From positions 62,001-126,000 of the forward strand of contig NZ_RJTM01000029.1 in assembly GCF_003725735.1 (NCBI RefSeq): 64,000 nt of DNA, written 5' to 3'. Both the position numbers and the translations under genes were made by a program. This document shows, one piece after another, positions 16,286 through 25,443 of this stretch. Source of the stretch: Sinomicrobium pectinilyticum. GTDB lineage: Bacteria > Bacteroidota > Bacteroidia > Flavobacteriales > Flavobacteriaceae. Numbering within the stretch: the stretch's first letter is position 1; each line of letters begins with the position of its first letter. The notes below the pieces were generated by a model. That model was given only the letters and a program-made list of their open reading frames with translations, was not told where the DNA came from and did not search any database.

Positions 16286-16402
16286 TCTCGAACAGAAAAC
16301 TGGCACTTTTCAATTGGAACGAGATGATGAGTGAAGAAAGCTCACGACCCGGGCGTGGGCTCACTTATTGTTCCAATGGTATGCCAGTACCTCTGTTCGG
16401 TA
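16286..16402 (+). ncRNA. candidate structured RNA: long interrupted hairpin
   Basis: Five nested complementary blocks make one extended hairpin of about 33 base pairs: CGAACAG 16289-16295 with 16393-16399; CTGGCA 16300-16305 with 16382-16387; ATTGGAAC 16313-16320 with 16370-16377; AGTGA 16330-16334 with 16361-16365; GCTCACG 16340-16346 with 16354-16360. Internal loops of 4-9 bases separate them. The overall rod with bulges is 6S-like in outline, but no family could be assigned. A -7 element lies about 50 bp upstream on the plus strand. Strand is not certain. Confidence 0.5.
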
Positions 16403-16691
16403 AGTAGAGTTCCACGCCATTTTTCTAATTTTTCCGATAAGTTAAAATCGTCCCGGAACTTTTTACATACGATTTCAATAAGGCCCCGATGTAAACAGAT
16501 AACAGTTTTAGTAGAGGTTTTGTTTTTGGTAGTATAAATGAGTGTTATTTGTTTTAAATACATTTAATTGTGTGTTGTATTGTTGATAATTTAAAATATG
16601 AGTATTTATGTTGAATATCCTTAATTATTATTAACTTTGAAATATTCAATCCAATACCTAAAAATAGTGTGAAAACCTTATAATCCTCATT

Positions 16692-16941
16692 TAGAGAGGG
16701 TTTACCGGAGGCATCCCCAGTCAAAACCGCCATGAAGTGAGGTGTGGTGTTCTGAAAAAGGACAATCTTCTTAAGCTATTGTAAGGTTTTTATACGTGGG
16801 CCCCTGCGCATCCCTAATGCAGGTGTTGGGACAACTACCCGTCTTTCCCACCGCGTACATAGAGTTTTTTGTTTAACTGGTGGTCACCTGGAAAACAGTG
16901 CCATCACAAAGGAAACCGCACGTACGGTAATACCCTCTCTA
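16692..16941 (+). ncRNA. candidate structured RNA of about 250 nt closed by a 15-bp stem
   Basis: TAGAGAGGGT plus TTACC at 16692-16706 pairs with GGTAA, one bulged T, and ACCCTCTCTA at 16926-16941. Inside are further stems: CCTGC/GCAGG with a 10-base loop (about 16804-16823), GTTG/CAAC, TACGTGGG with CCCACCGCGTA, TGGTGGT with GCCATCA, and AACCTTA at 16674 (just outside) with TAAGGTT at 16780. The region lacks a convincing open frame. It is not recognisable as RNase P RNA, tmRNA, SRP RNA or a known riboswitch. A weak promoter, TTTG at 16636 with 19 bp to TA at 16659, precedes it. Confidence 0.5.
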
Positions 16942-17122
16942 TGCCTTTTTCCTGGTATGGATCAGAAGGGATAATGGTACTTGTGGTTTTACGGTCTAAC
17001 TAGATTATGGTCGGATATTTTTTATGGCTGATTACCCCGGTTCTTATTCTTACCTGCATTTACCTTTTAATCTTGTGTGTTGATTATGCGTCCGCAAAGT
17101 CTAACGTTGTCATTACGCAATT

Positions 17123-17674
17123 ATGAGTACAGGCTCATCAAAAGAAATACAGCAGCGGGAATTCAGGGAGTTCTATGACCGATTCCATACAAAATTGGTC
17201 CGTTATGCCGATAGTTACCTGCTGGACATCGCTGCGAGCGAAGATGTGGTGCAGGAAGTTTTTGTTTTTTTATGGGAAAATGCCGGCGAACTGGATGTTA
17301 AGCTTTCCCTGAAATCGTATATATATACTGCAGTGAAAAACCGTTGCCTGAACTATCTTAAATCTGTGGATATTACGGATAACCTCGGATTTGCCGATTT
17401 TTATTTCACCGTAGCCAGCCATTATAACCCGGAAGATGTGGTGGAGGATGAAAACGAAAAACCGGAGATGTTACCCGCCATATTGAAAATAACGGAGACC
17501 TTCCCGCCTCAGATGCAACAGATCTTCCGGCTTTGGCTGTGCGAAGGCTGCAAGAAGACTGAGATTGCAGAAAAGCTAAATTTACATGCCAATACGGTGT
17601 ATACCCAGTTGAAAAGGGCCAGGCAAAAGATTTGTCAGGAATTTGCCCGAAAATCTCAGCACAAAAATTTATAG
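17123..17674 (+). CDS. ECF sigma factor of the FecI type
   Basis: 183 residues. Region 2 is seen as FREFYDRFHTKLVRYADSYL and EDVVQEVFVFLWENAGELD, with KSYIYTAVKNRCLNYLKS. Region 4 ends the protein (LWLCEGCKKTEIAEKLNLHA, then NTVYTQLKRARQKI). This is the usual Bacteroidota FecI-like sigma that is controlled by a FecR anti-sigma and drives a SusC/SusD pair; the FecR (18649), SusC (20654) and SusD (24031) genes follow on the same strand. One DsbD-like gene is interposed. Confidence 0.93.
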   Translation: MSTGSSKEIQQREFREFYDRFHTKLVRYADSYLLDIAASEDVVQEVFVFLWENAGELDVKLSLKSYIYTAVKNRCLNYLKSVDITDNLGFADFYFTVASHYNPEDVVEDENEKPEMLPAILKITETFPPQMQQIFRLWLCEGCKKTEIAEKLNLHANTVYTQLKRARQKICQEFARKSQHKNL

Positions 17675-18138
17675 TGGAAACTTCATACTACCTGCTTCCC
17701 GTTATATAATTTCCGGAGGATGATATTCCCGGATTTCAAGCCCGATAATACCTTCCATAAAAAAAAATCACCAAAAAATGCATAAAATATTTTTCATTTA
17801 AAATTCTCATAAACAGTGTCTTGTGATTATTCGGGTATTTTTTTTGAAAAAAAGTTCCTCCTTTTTGTAGTGTTTTTTAATAAATCATTGTCTTAGGGTT
17901 AAACGAATGTTTTTATAAATGCATCAATATTAAAAAAATGTTAAGTATAAATAATTACAGTGCTCCTGTCCGGGTGAAACAGCATCCTCGGGGGAGCCCG
18001 AAAAACGATAGAAAAGGGCTCTGTTTTTATTTCAGCAGGGTTATTTGAGTTAGGATTGTTTTCGGGCGTGGGTCCGGAAGGCTCGCGCCCTTTTAAAGCA
18101 GCTGGAAACTCAGGATAAAACGAGACAAACGCATATAA
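17675..18138. other. 464-bp intergenic region, AT-rich
   Basis: No gene found. The centre is a run of A/T tracts, including eight consecutive T residues near 17850. A terminator-like hairpin lies at 18064-18094. A promoter for the downstream DsbD-like gene or for FecR may lie here, but no consensus element stands out. Confidence 0.5.
18064..18094 (+). terminator. possible terminator
   Basis: A seven-base-pair stem with one G-T pair (GGGCGTG 18064-18070 with CGCGCCC 18084-18090) followed by TTTT. It precedes the DsbD-like gene by 45 bp, so it would separate it from the sigma gene transcript. Confidence 0.4.
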
Positions 18139-18603
18139 GTGAAAATGATGAAAAGATATTTGTGCTTCTTAATAATAATTGCTTCCCATATTGCCGGTGT
18201 TTCCGCCCAGGGGCTGGATCCGGTCGAATGGAGATTTACCTCCGAAAAGCTGGACGATAAAACCTATGAGGTTCGTATTTCTGCCCATATGGAGTACCCC
18301 TGGCGAATCTATTCCCAGCATACCGAAGATGGTGGGCCTTTACCTACGGAAATTACTTTCAGGGAAAACCCCGAAGTGGAACTGGACGGGGAGGTAAAAG
18401 AAGAAGGCGATCTTGTAGAAAAATACGAGGAAGTATTTATGGTAGATGCCCGTTATTATATCGGTAATGTAGATTTCGTACAGAAAGTGAAAGTAGAAAA
18501 AGGAACACAGGAAACCCTGGAAGGAAGTGTTGTTTTTATGGCCTGTACGGACGAACAATGCCTTACACCCCGGGAAGTGAAATTTAACCTGCGATTAAAC
18601 TGA
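18139..18603 (+). CDS. exported DsbD N-terminal-domain-like protein
   Basis: 154 residues with a signal peptide (cleavage near SAQG, residue 24). The mature part resembles the periplasmic alpha domain of DsbD: DPVEWRFTSEKLDDKTYEV, then the C-terminal VVFMACTDEQCLTPREVKF with the paired cysteines C139 and C144 that in DsbD pass electrons to periplasmic partners. The membrane and thioredoxin domains of DsbD are absent. It sits between the sigma gene and fecR, suggesting a role in extracytoplasmic thiol chemistry linked to this locus, as the TlpA- and MauE-like neighbours also do. Confidence 0.85.
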   Translation: MKMMKRYLCFLIIIASHIAGVSAQGLDPVEWRFTSEKLDDKTYEVRISAHMEYPWRIYSQHTEDGGPLPTEITFRENPEVELDGEVKEEGDLVEKYEEVFMVDARYYIGNVDFVQKVKVEKGTQETLEGSVVFMACTDEQCLTPREVKFNLRLN

Positions 18604-18648
18604 AAGTCTTCCGGCAGTATCATATTGCCGTCAAAAGATCAGGATACA

Positions 18649-19785
18649 ATGGAATTTGAACTTATCATAAGAAAACTGGAGAATGCCCTTACCGAAGAGG
18701 AAAAAGAGATTTTTGACCAATGGTACGCAGCATCCCCGAAGAACAGGGCATATTTTGAGAAAAGAAAGGAATACCACCTGCGCCATACCCGTATGCCCTT
18801 TGCCGAAAAGAAAGGGGAAGTTTTAGAACAGGATGTACGGACCTCAGGCAGCCAAGGGAATAAACCACAACAGAACAGGCAAAAGTTATACAGGTGGTTG
18901 GGCGTCGCAGCTTCGATTGTCTTACTCGTTTCTCTCGGGGCCTACTTTTCCGATTATATCATCCCCGCAAATAGGGCCGAAGTCACTATAGAACCCGGAA
19001 GCAGTAAGGCTGTACTCACCCTGGGGGACGGTACACAAGTGGTCCTGGACAAAGGAGAAACTTATACTTCGGATAATTTAAGCAGTGACGGGGAGTCCCT
19101 GATTTACGGAACGGGGAAAGAAGGTGCGGAAACGTATAACGAACTCACGGTTCCACGGGGAGGAGAGTTCTTTGTTTTGCTGGCAGACAGTACCAGAGTG
19201 TGGCTCAATTCGGAGACAAAGATAAAATATCCCGATACTTTTATTGACGGGCAGCCCCGGGTGGTGGAATTGCTTTACGGTGAGGCCTTTTTTGAAGTTT
19301 CTCCTGCCGCAAAACACGGGGGGAGCACTTTCAAGGTAGCTACCCGCAACCAGGAGATCGAAGTATTGGGTACGCAGTTTAATATATCCGCTTATCGCGG
19401 GGATAAAACCGTGACCAGCACCCTGATAGAAGGTAAGGTGATGGTGAGTAACGGCGGGACGAGCAAACAACTGAAACCGGGAGAGCAGTCTGTGGTAGGT
19501 GAAGGCAGTGCCGGGATAACCATAACTGCGGTGGATGTATACAATGCAGCGGCGTGGAAAGAAGGGCTGTTCGGATTTGAGAACAAATCACTGAAAGAAG
19601 TTATGGAGGTCCTTGCGCGCTGGTATGATATAGAAGTAGAGTTCCGTAACAAAACGCTGGGATCCCGTCGTCTCGGCGGTATGCTGAGCCGCAGGCAAAG
19701 TATACAAAATATCCTCACCGCACTTTCCGCGACCAATGAAGACCTGAACTTCCGGGTCGAAGGAAAAAAGGTGATCGTGGAATAG
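18649..19785 (+). CDS. FecR-family anti-sigma factor
   Basis: 378 residues from ATG 18649; a TTG start 24 bp earlier is possible but less likely. The N-terminal sigma-binding segment is ALTEEEKEIFDQWYAASPKN. A membrane segment is near residues 85-103 (LGVAASIVLLVSLGAYF). The FecR domain carries the usual LADSTRVWLNSETKIKYP, and VEVLGTQFNISAY; the C-terminal DUF4974 signaling domain ends the protein (KSLKEVMEVLARWYDIEVEF). It senses the occupied SusC receptor through the STN domain and releases the sigma factor encoded at 17123. Confidence 0.94.
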   Translation: MEFELIIRKLENALTEEEKEIFDQWYAASPKNRAYFEKRKEYHLRHTRMPFAEKKGEVLEQDVRTSGSQGNKPQQNRQKLYRWLGVAASIVLLVSLGAYFSDYIIPANRAEVTIEPGSSKAVLTLGDGTQVVLDKGETYTSDNLSSDGESLIYGTGKEGAETYNELTVPRGGEFFVLLADSTRVWLNSETKIKYPDTFIDGQPRVVELLYGEAFFEVSPAAKHGGSTFKVATRNQEIEVLGTQFNISAYRGDKTVTSTLIEGKVMVSNGGTSKQLKPGEQSVVGEGSAGITITAVDVYNAAAWKEGLFGFENKSLKEVMEVLARWYDIEVEFRNKTLGSRRLGGMLSRRQSIQNILTALSATNEDLNFRVEGKKVIVE

Positions 19786-20653
19786 AAAAGAAGAGGCCGG
19801 TGGTTTCGGTACGATTTTCATGTGAAAATCACTCAACCACCTGGTGCAGTGCATGATGTTGAGTGGTTACCCTCAGGGAAGTATATCGAAGCAACCGGAC
19901 AATAAAGAGGATAATATATCCCAACCCCATGGGACCCGGATAATAGAAAAAGTGTATAATTAAAAAATCATCATGTATTGCATACGGACAACAACAAAAG
20001 TCCGCGTGTATAACAAACCTGAAATGTATGTCCTTGTTTGTAAAAACAGGAAAACAAAAAACGCCCCGAAACAAACAATACAAAGCACCCCCGGCCGCTC
20101 CGGACCATTTACCCCGCGGCCCTTTCTTGCCCATACAACCTAAAGTTCCGCCAGGAACAAAATACAAGTATATCTGCCCTCATTGGGGTGGATGATTAAA
20201 TTACTGTATTAGGGGAAATATAACAGATTCCGGAAAGAATTTCTCCTGAAATATCTGTGCATCCGTGGCTAAAAAGGCCCGAGATCGCAGAAGGGTTATA
20301 AGGTTACCGAGTTATTGAGATACAGGAGGATTCCGAAGTGAATTTTTTCTGAAACATCTTGCATCTGCGGCTAAAAAAGGCGTGAGATGACAGAAGAACT
20401 ACCGGGTTGTTGAGATACAGGGAATATTGAAAAATAATCTCTCTCCACAACATTCGGGAATCCGTAGCCAATCAACTCATGACTAAAAAACTAACAACTA
20501 AAAACTACCTTTTATGAAGAAAGCTATAAAAACATGACGCGGTAAAAGCCCCGAAATGTCAAAAAAGAAAGGGAAAGTAACGGCCTGCGAAAACTCGGAA
20601 CTTCCCCTTCTTGGGTTCATTAGTCAATTAAAAACCAACGAATACACAAATTT
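19786..20653. other. 868-bp intergenic region with imperfect tandem repeats
   Basis: No gene found. It contains the tandem repeat listed at 20226-20425 and a degenerate third copy to about 20470. The promoter recognised by the FecI-like sigma factor is expected immediately upstream of 20654, but I could not define it. Confidence 0.5.
20226..20425. repeat. two imperfect tandem copies of a ~100-bp unit
   Basis: Unit A (20226-20331) and unit B (20330-20425) share GATTCCG at the start, CTGAAA-TATCT-GCATC, CGGCTAAAAA, GAGAT, CAGAAG and TTGAGATACAGG in order. A third, degenerate unit follows (AATCCGTAGCC at 20459-20469). The core ATCCGTGGC is shared with the palindromic repeats at 29.8 and 30.1 kb. 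Confidence 0.6.
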
Positions 20654-23600
20654 ATGAAAATTAGGCAAATAAACGCGCACTTTTCCTGGTATGGGAAAAC
20701 AATACTTTTCGTAATGAGGGCTTTTATAGGTTTGTTCTGTATGGTTGCATTCGGTTTTTCATCAAAACATGGTCTTTCCCAAACCACCGTAGTTATTGAT
20801 GCCGATACTACAATGACCGTATACCAGGTATTCGGCCTGATCAAAAAACAGACCGGGAGCACCTTTCTTTACGATTACGATATGTTTAAGGACAGCCCGG
20901 CCATCCGTCTGAAAAAAGGTACGGTAAAGACCGGGACACTCCTGGATAAAATACGGAATACAGGCAATTTCAAATACGAATACACGGCAGATAAAACCGT
21001 CATATTCTCCAAAATAAAAGACAGCCCGTCCAGCCAACCGGATAACCGCTCCGTTATCCGGCAACTCCGGGTAACCGGAACGGTCACCGACCCGAACGGC
21101 GCCCCCTTACCCGGAGTTAATATAGTGGTTAAAGACGCGCGGCATGGTACAATGTCCGATGAGGACGGAAGCTATAGTGTACTGGTAAATGCTACGGATG
21201 TACTGACGTTTTCATTTGTAGGGTTTAAGAAGGTGGAGTTGGCTGTAGATGGAAGGGAGGTTATAGATGTGCAGATGGAAGAAGATGTGATGTCTTTGGA
21301 GGGGGTGGAAGTGAATGCGGGGTACTATACTGTAAAAGAAAAGGAAAAGACCGGAAGTATAAGCAGGATTACAGCCCGGGACATAGAAACACAGCCTGTA
21401 ACTAATGTTTTAGGTGCTGCTATAGGTCGTATGCCTGGGGTAATGATTACACAAAATACCGGGGTGCCTGGTGGGGGTTTTACAGTGCAAATTAGGGGAC
21501 AAAACAGTTTAAGGACCGACCCCGAAGCCAACCAGCCTTTATATATTGTAGATGGGGTGCCTTTTACAGCAACATATATAGGTGGAAGCATAAGTAATAT
21601 GATGGTAGGAGCAAATCCATTAAACAATATCAATCCATCTGATATAGAAAGTATAGAGGTATTAAAAGACGCTGATGCTACAGCTATCTATGGCTCCCGT
21701 GGCGCTAACGGAGTAGTGCTCATTACGACCAAGCAGGGATATGGAAAGGAAGGTAAAACCCGGGTAGATATCGATATACAATCCGGGATAGGAAAAGTGG
21801 CTGATTTTTTAGATCTATTGAATACGGAACAATACCTGGAAATGCGAAGGGAGGCTTTTGCCAATGACGGGATGGAGCCGACCGAGGCCAATGCCCCGGA
21901 ACTCTTGTTATGGGATCAAAACCGTGAAAACAATTGGCAAAAAGAATTAATTGGAGGGACAGCTTATATTACAAATCTGCAAGCTTCAGTTTTGGGTGGG
22001 AATGACCGGACTTCCTTTCGTTTGGGAGGAGGGTTGTACAAGGAAACCACGGTATATCCGGGAGACCTCGGATATAAAAGGATGTCTGGTCAATTTAACC
22101 TAAACCATTGGTCCAAAGACCGTAAGTTTCAAATGATACTTGCTTTAAACTATGTTTCCGATAAAAATAATTTGTCTTACAATGATTTGACGAGATATGC
22201 TATACTTGCTCCCCCGAATACGCCTGAATTTTTAGATGCTAATAATGAATTGTCATGGCCTGATGGAGTATCAACTAACCCTTATGCTTTCTTAAGACAA
22301 AAATATAAAGTGAGCATAAGAAATTTGATTAGTAGCCTACAACTCAATTATCAAATTGTTCCGGGTTTATACCTAAAAACGCGATTGGGTTACACTACAC
22401 TGGACCGGGATGAAGTACAAACCAATCCTAAAAGCACTTTTCATCCAACTTCTACCACTCAATCATATACACGATTTAATGATGCCAATATCAAAACGTG
22501 GAATGTAGAACCCCAAATAGAATATATTAAAAATTTTGGTCACGGTAAGCTAAGTGTTATGGTCGGGGGGACTTTTCAGGAAGATATAAAGCAGAATACA
22601 AGATTTGAAGCCACAGGTTTCTCTAACGAAGCCCTGTTGGAAACCATAGAAGCAGCATCCGATATTACGGTTATCCCGAATCTTTCCAATGACATACAAT
22701 ATCGATATCATGCTGTTTTTGGAAGGGTCAATTATACGTTAAAAGACAGGTATATCCTTAACTTAACCGGAAGGCGTGACGGGAGCAGCCGCTTTGGGCC
22801 AGACAAGCGCTTTGCCAATTTTGGTGCTGCTGGGGCCGCGTGGATATTTTCTAACGAAAACTTCTTGGAAAACTCTTCATTTCTAAGCTTTGGAAAACTT
22901 CGTGGAAGTTATGGAGTCACCGGAAGCGACCGGATTGGAGATTATGGTTATTTAGATAGTTGGGGGGTATCGCAATACCCATATCTGGGAGAAAGCGGAT
23001 TAGAACCCACCGGTTTTTTTAATCCAGATTATGCCTGGGAACGGAATGTGAAATTGGAAGGCGGGTTGGAATTAGGTTTTCTAAATGACCGGATTTTTAT
23101 TCAAGTAGGCTATTACCACAATCGCTCCGATAATCAGCTGTTAAGAATGCCTTTGCCGTCAAGTGTAGGGTTTTCCAGCGTTCAAGCCAATTTACCGGCC
23201 ACGGTACAAAATACGGGATGGGAGTTTGAATTCAATAGCACAAATATTAAGAACCGGGATTTTACATGGTCGAGCGCATTTAATCTTACTGTCCCCAGAA
23301 ATAAACTCATTGATTTTCCAGGTATAGAAAACACCTCGTATGTTAATCAGTATGAAGTAGGGAAGTCATTATACGTGCAAAAACTGTATCATTTTCTTGG
23401 TGTTGACGCCGAAACCGGAGTTTATCAGTTTCAAGATGTAAATGATGATGGGATGATGTCCCCAACGGACGATTATCAGGGGATTAAAGAAATTACACAA
23501 GATTTTTACGGCGGCCTTCAAAACAGTTTTTCCTATAAAGGCTGGCAATTGGACGTGTTCTTCCAGTTTGTCCGCCAAACCGGTAGAAATTATATTCCAA

Positions 23601-23983
23601 GTTTCTTAACTCCTGGTTATCGAATGAATAATCAGCCGAGTGTTGTTATGGATCGATGGCAAAATCCTGGAGATATTACCGATATTCAACAGTTTGCCCA
23701 ATCGTTTGCTTCCCCGGCATTTCTTGCCTATTTTAGCGATTTATCGAACAGTGATGCTATAGTCAGTGATGCTTCTTTTATCCGCCTAAAAAATGTATCT
23801 TTCTCATATACCCTACCCAAGAAGTATATACAAAAAATAGGACTGAATAATTGCCGCTTTTATATAAAGGGTCAAAACCTGCTTACCATTACAGATTACC
23901 TGGGTATGGATCCTGAAAATCAAAACATTAGCTTCCTCCCTCCTTTGCGGCGAATTCTTGGCGGTATTCAGTTAAGCTTTTAA
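20654..23983 (+). CDS. SusC/RagA-family TonB-dependent outer membrane receptor with STN domain
   Basis: 1109 residues. Signal region 1-43; STN domain about 45-115 (VYQVFGLIKKQTGSTFLYD), which marks a transducer that talks to a FecR protein; carboxypeptidase-regulatory-like domain about 133-215 (GAPLPGVNIVVKDARHGTMS); plug about 228-345 ending in TAIYGSRGANGVVLITTK; then a 22-strand-type barrel ending in phenylalanine. It imports a bound nutrient with the downstream SusD lipoprotein; substrate not inferable. Base composition changes from GC-rich to AT-rich near 21230, inside the second domain, suggesting a mosaic gene. Confidence 0.95.
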   Translation: MKIRQINAHFSWYGKTILFVMRAFIGLFCMVAFGFSSKHGLSQTTVVIDADTTMTVYQVFGLIKKQTGSTFLYDYDMFKDSPAIRLKKGTVKTGTLLDKIRNTGNFKYEYTADKTVIFSKIKDSPSSQPDNRSVIRQLRVTGTVTDPNGAPLPGVNIVVKDARHGTMSDEDGSYSVLVNATDVLTFSFVGFKKVELAVDGREVIDVQMEEDVMSLEGVEVNAGYYTVKEKEKTGSISRITARDIETQPVTNVLGAAIGRMPGVMITQNTGVPGGGFTVQIRGQNSLRTDPEANQPLYIVDGVPFTATYIGGSISNMMVGANPLNNINPSDIESIEVLKDADATAIYGSRGANGVVLITTKQGYGKEGKTRVDIDIQSGIGKVADFLDLLNTEQYLEMRREAFANDGMEPTEANAPELLLWDQNRENNWQKELIGGTAYITNLQASVLGGNDRTSFRLGGGLYKETTVYPGDLGYKRMSGQFNLNHWSKDRKFQMILALNYVSDKNNLSYNDLTRYAILAPPNTPEFLDANNELSWPDGVSTNPYAFLRQKYKVSIRNLISSLQLNYQIVPGLYLKTRLGYTTLDRDEVQTNPKSTFHPTSTTQSYTRFNDANIKTWNVEPQIEYIKNFGHGKLSVMVGGTFQEDIKQNTRFEATGFSNEALLETIEAASDITVIPNLSNDIQYRYHAVFGRVNYTLKDRYILNLTGRRDGSSRFGPDKRFANFGAAGAAWIFSNENFLENSSFLSFGKLRGSYGVTGSDRIGDYGYLDSWGVSQYPYLGESGLEPTGFFNPDYAWERNVKLEGGLELGFLNDRIFIQVGYYHNRSDNQLLRMPLPSSVGFSSVQANLPATVQNTGWEFEFNSTNIKNRDFTWSSAFNLTVPRNKLIDFPGIENTSYVNQYEVGKSLYVQKLYHFLGVDAETGVYQFQDVNDDGMMSPTDDYQGIKEITQDFYGGLQNSFSYKGWQLDVFFQFVRQTGRNYIPSFLTPGYRMNNQPSVVMDRWQNPGDITDIQQFAQSFASPAFLAYFSDLSNSDAIVSDASFIRLKNVSFSYTLPKKYIQKIGLNNCRFYIKGQNLLTITDYLGMDPENQNISFLPPLRRILGGIQLSF

Positions 23984-24030
23984 TGCATAAGTGAAAAATA
24001 GTTACATACATTCCTTAATAATTTACTTTC

Positions 24031-25443
24031 ATGAAAAATATACTGTCATATTCCAATAAACGAAATTTCTATCCGGAAAGATATATCCTGATTTTGACCT
24101 TTTTTCTTGTAGTATCATGCGAGGATATGGTTGAAGTTGACCCTCCCAAGGAGCGTTTGATAAGGTCCGAGGTTTTTACTGACGATGCTGTGGCCCTGTC
24201 CGCTATGACAGGGATATATAGCTATATGATGAATCGAACGTTTTCGAGTGGGTATAATACATTAAGTGTTACTTTTCTATGTGGGATGTCTTCAGATGAG
24301 TTTAATAACTATAATACCTCGCTCGAACCCTTTTCAGATAATTCGCTTTCTCCGTCGGTTTCTAATGTGTCAAATTTATGGTCGGGAGCGTATTCGATTA
24401 TTTATAGATCCAACAGTATTTTGGAAGGGATAGCGGCTGAGGAAGCCGGGGTTAGTGAAGAGGTTAAAAAACAATTAGAAGGGGAGGCTAAATTTGTCCG
24501 GGCCTTTAGTTACTTCTATCTCATTAATCTTTTTGGGGATGTGCCTCTATATACTACACCAGATTTTTTGGCCAATTCCAAAGCCGAACGCAGTCCGGTA
24601 GAAGAGGTTTACCAACAAATTATAATTGATCTTGAAGATGCGCAGAACCTGCTGTTAACAGATTATACGGTTTCCGGTGGAGAACGGAGCCGCCCCAATA
24701 GATATGCCGCTATGGCCTTATTGTCTCGGGTACACCTGTACTTAGGCAATTGGAGCCAGGCAGAAACCCTGGTTACTGAAGTGATTCAATCCGAAACCTT
24801 ATACAAAATGGAGGAGGATTTAAATCAGGTATTTTTGGCTAATTCGTCAGAAGCCATTTGGCAGTTGGTCCCTGTAGAACCAGGGTATAATACTAATGAA
24901 GGGCGATATTTTATACTTAATTCTTCGCCCATCAATAGTTTTAGGGTAGATTTAAGTGATGTCATACTGGCGTCTTTTGAAGAAAAAGACCAAAGAAGGG
25001 AGGTGTGGGTAGGAGATTTTACGGAAGGGACCGATACATGGTTTTTCCCTTATAAATATAAGGTAGCCGTAGGGGAAACCTTAACCGAGTATTCCATGGT
25101 GTTGCGATTGGCAGAACAATATTTGATTAGGGCGGAGGCCCGGGCACAACAAGGTAATCTAAATGGTGCCCAGGAAGATTTAAATATAATACGCCATAGG
25201 GCAGGCCTCGTCGATGCTCCTGCTGTATCTCAAACTGAACTACTCGATGCCATTTTACAAGAACGACGTATAGAGTTCTTTGCTGAGTGGGGCCATCGTT
25301 GGTTCGATCTAAAACGGACCGGGCAGGCAGATGCTGTTCTTGGGGCTGCTAAACCCAATTGGGAACCTACCGATGCTCTCTACCCCATCCCGGAGCAGGA
25401 AATACTCAATAACCCGAATATAACACAAAATACGGGTTATTAA
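24031..25443 (+). CDS. SusD/RagB-family nutrient-binding lipoprotein
   Basis: 470 residues with a lipobox near residue 30 (FFLVVSC, then EDMVEVDPP). The usual SusD features follow: TPR-like helices with AKFVRAFSYFYLINLFGDVP, NRYAAMALLSRVHLYLGNW, and a C-terminal region with ILQERRIEFFAEWGHRWFDL and the ending YPIPEQEILNNPNITQN. It caps the SusC barrel at 20654-23983, 47 bp upstream. No catalytic enzyme gene such as a glycoside hydrolase is present, so the ligand may not be a glycan. Confidence 0.95.
   Translation: MKNILSYSNKRNFYPERYILILTFFLVVSCEDMVEVDPPKERLIRSEVFTDDAVALSAMTGIYSYMMNRTFSSGYNTLSVTFLCGMSSDEFNNYNTSLEPFSDNSLSPSVSNVSNLWSGAYSIIYRSNSILEGIAAEEAGVSEEVKKQLEGEAKFVRAFSYFYLINLFGDVPLYTTPDFLANSKAERSPVEEVYQQIIIDLEDAQNLLLTDYTVSGGERSRPNRYAAMALLSRVHLYLGNWSQAETLVTEVIQSETLYKMEEDLNQVFLANSSEAIWQLVPVEPGYNTNEGRYFILNSSPINSFRVDLSDVILASFEEKDQRREVWVGDFTEGTDTWFFPYKYKVAVGETLTEYSMVLRLAEQYLIRAEARAQQGNLNGAQEDLNIIRHRAGLVDAPAVSQTELLDAILQERRIEFFAEWGHRWFDLKRTGQADAVLGAAKPNWEPTDALYPIPEQEILNNPNITQNTGY

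Larger units (their letters stand above)
16149..17122. other. 974-bp region without a convincing protein gene
   Basis: It holds the two structured elements described at 16286-16402 and 16692-16941. The short frames within it overlap the hairpin arms and have no ribosome binding site or recognisable family. The stretch 16942-17122 precedes the ECF sigma gene and contains TAATCTTG near 17068, a near match to a -7 element. Confidence 0.6.

Noticed and set aside
16342-16563. 73-codon minus-strand open frame
   Set aside because: It overlaps the arms of the 16286-16402 hairpin, has no ribosome binding site and no recognisable family.
16667-16945. Possible group II intron remnant (GTGTG at 16667, GCACGTACGGT near 16917)
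   Set aside because: The 5' half of domain V that should pair with CACGTACGGT is missing, there is no reverse transcriptase, and the closing stem encloses the whole element in a way not typical of these introns.
20654-25443. Polysaccharide utilisation locus
   Set aside because: SusC/SusD are present but no glycoside hydrolase, lyase or sulfatase gene lies nearby, so a glycan substrate is not claimed.
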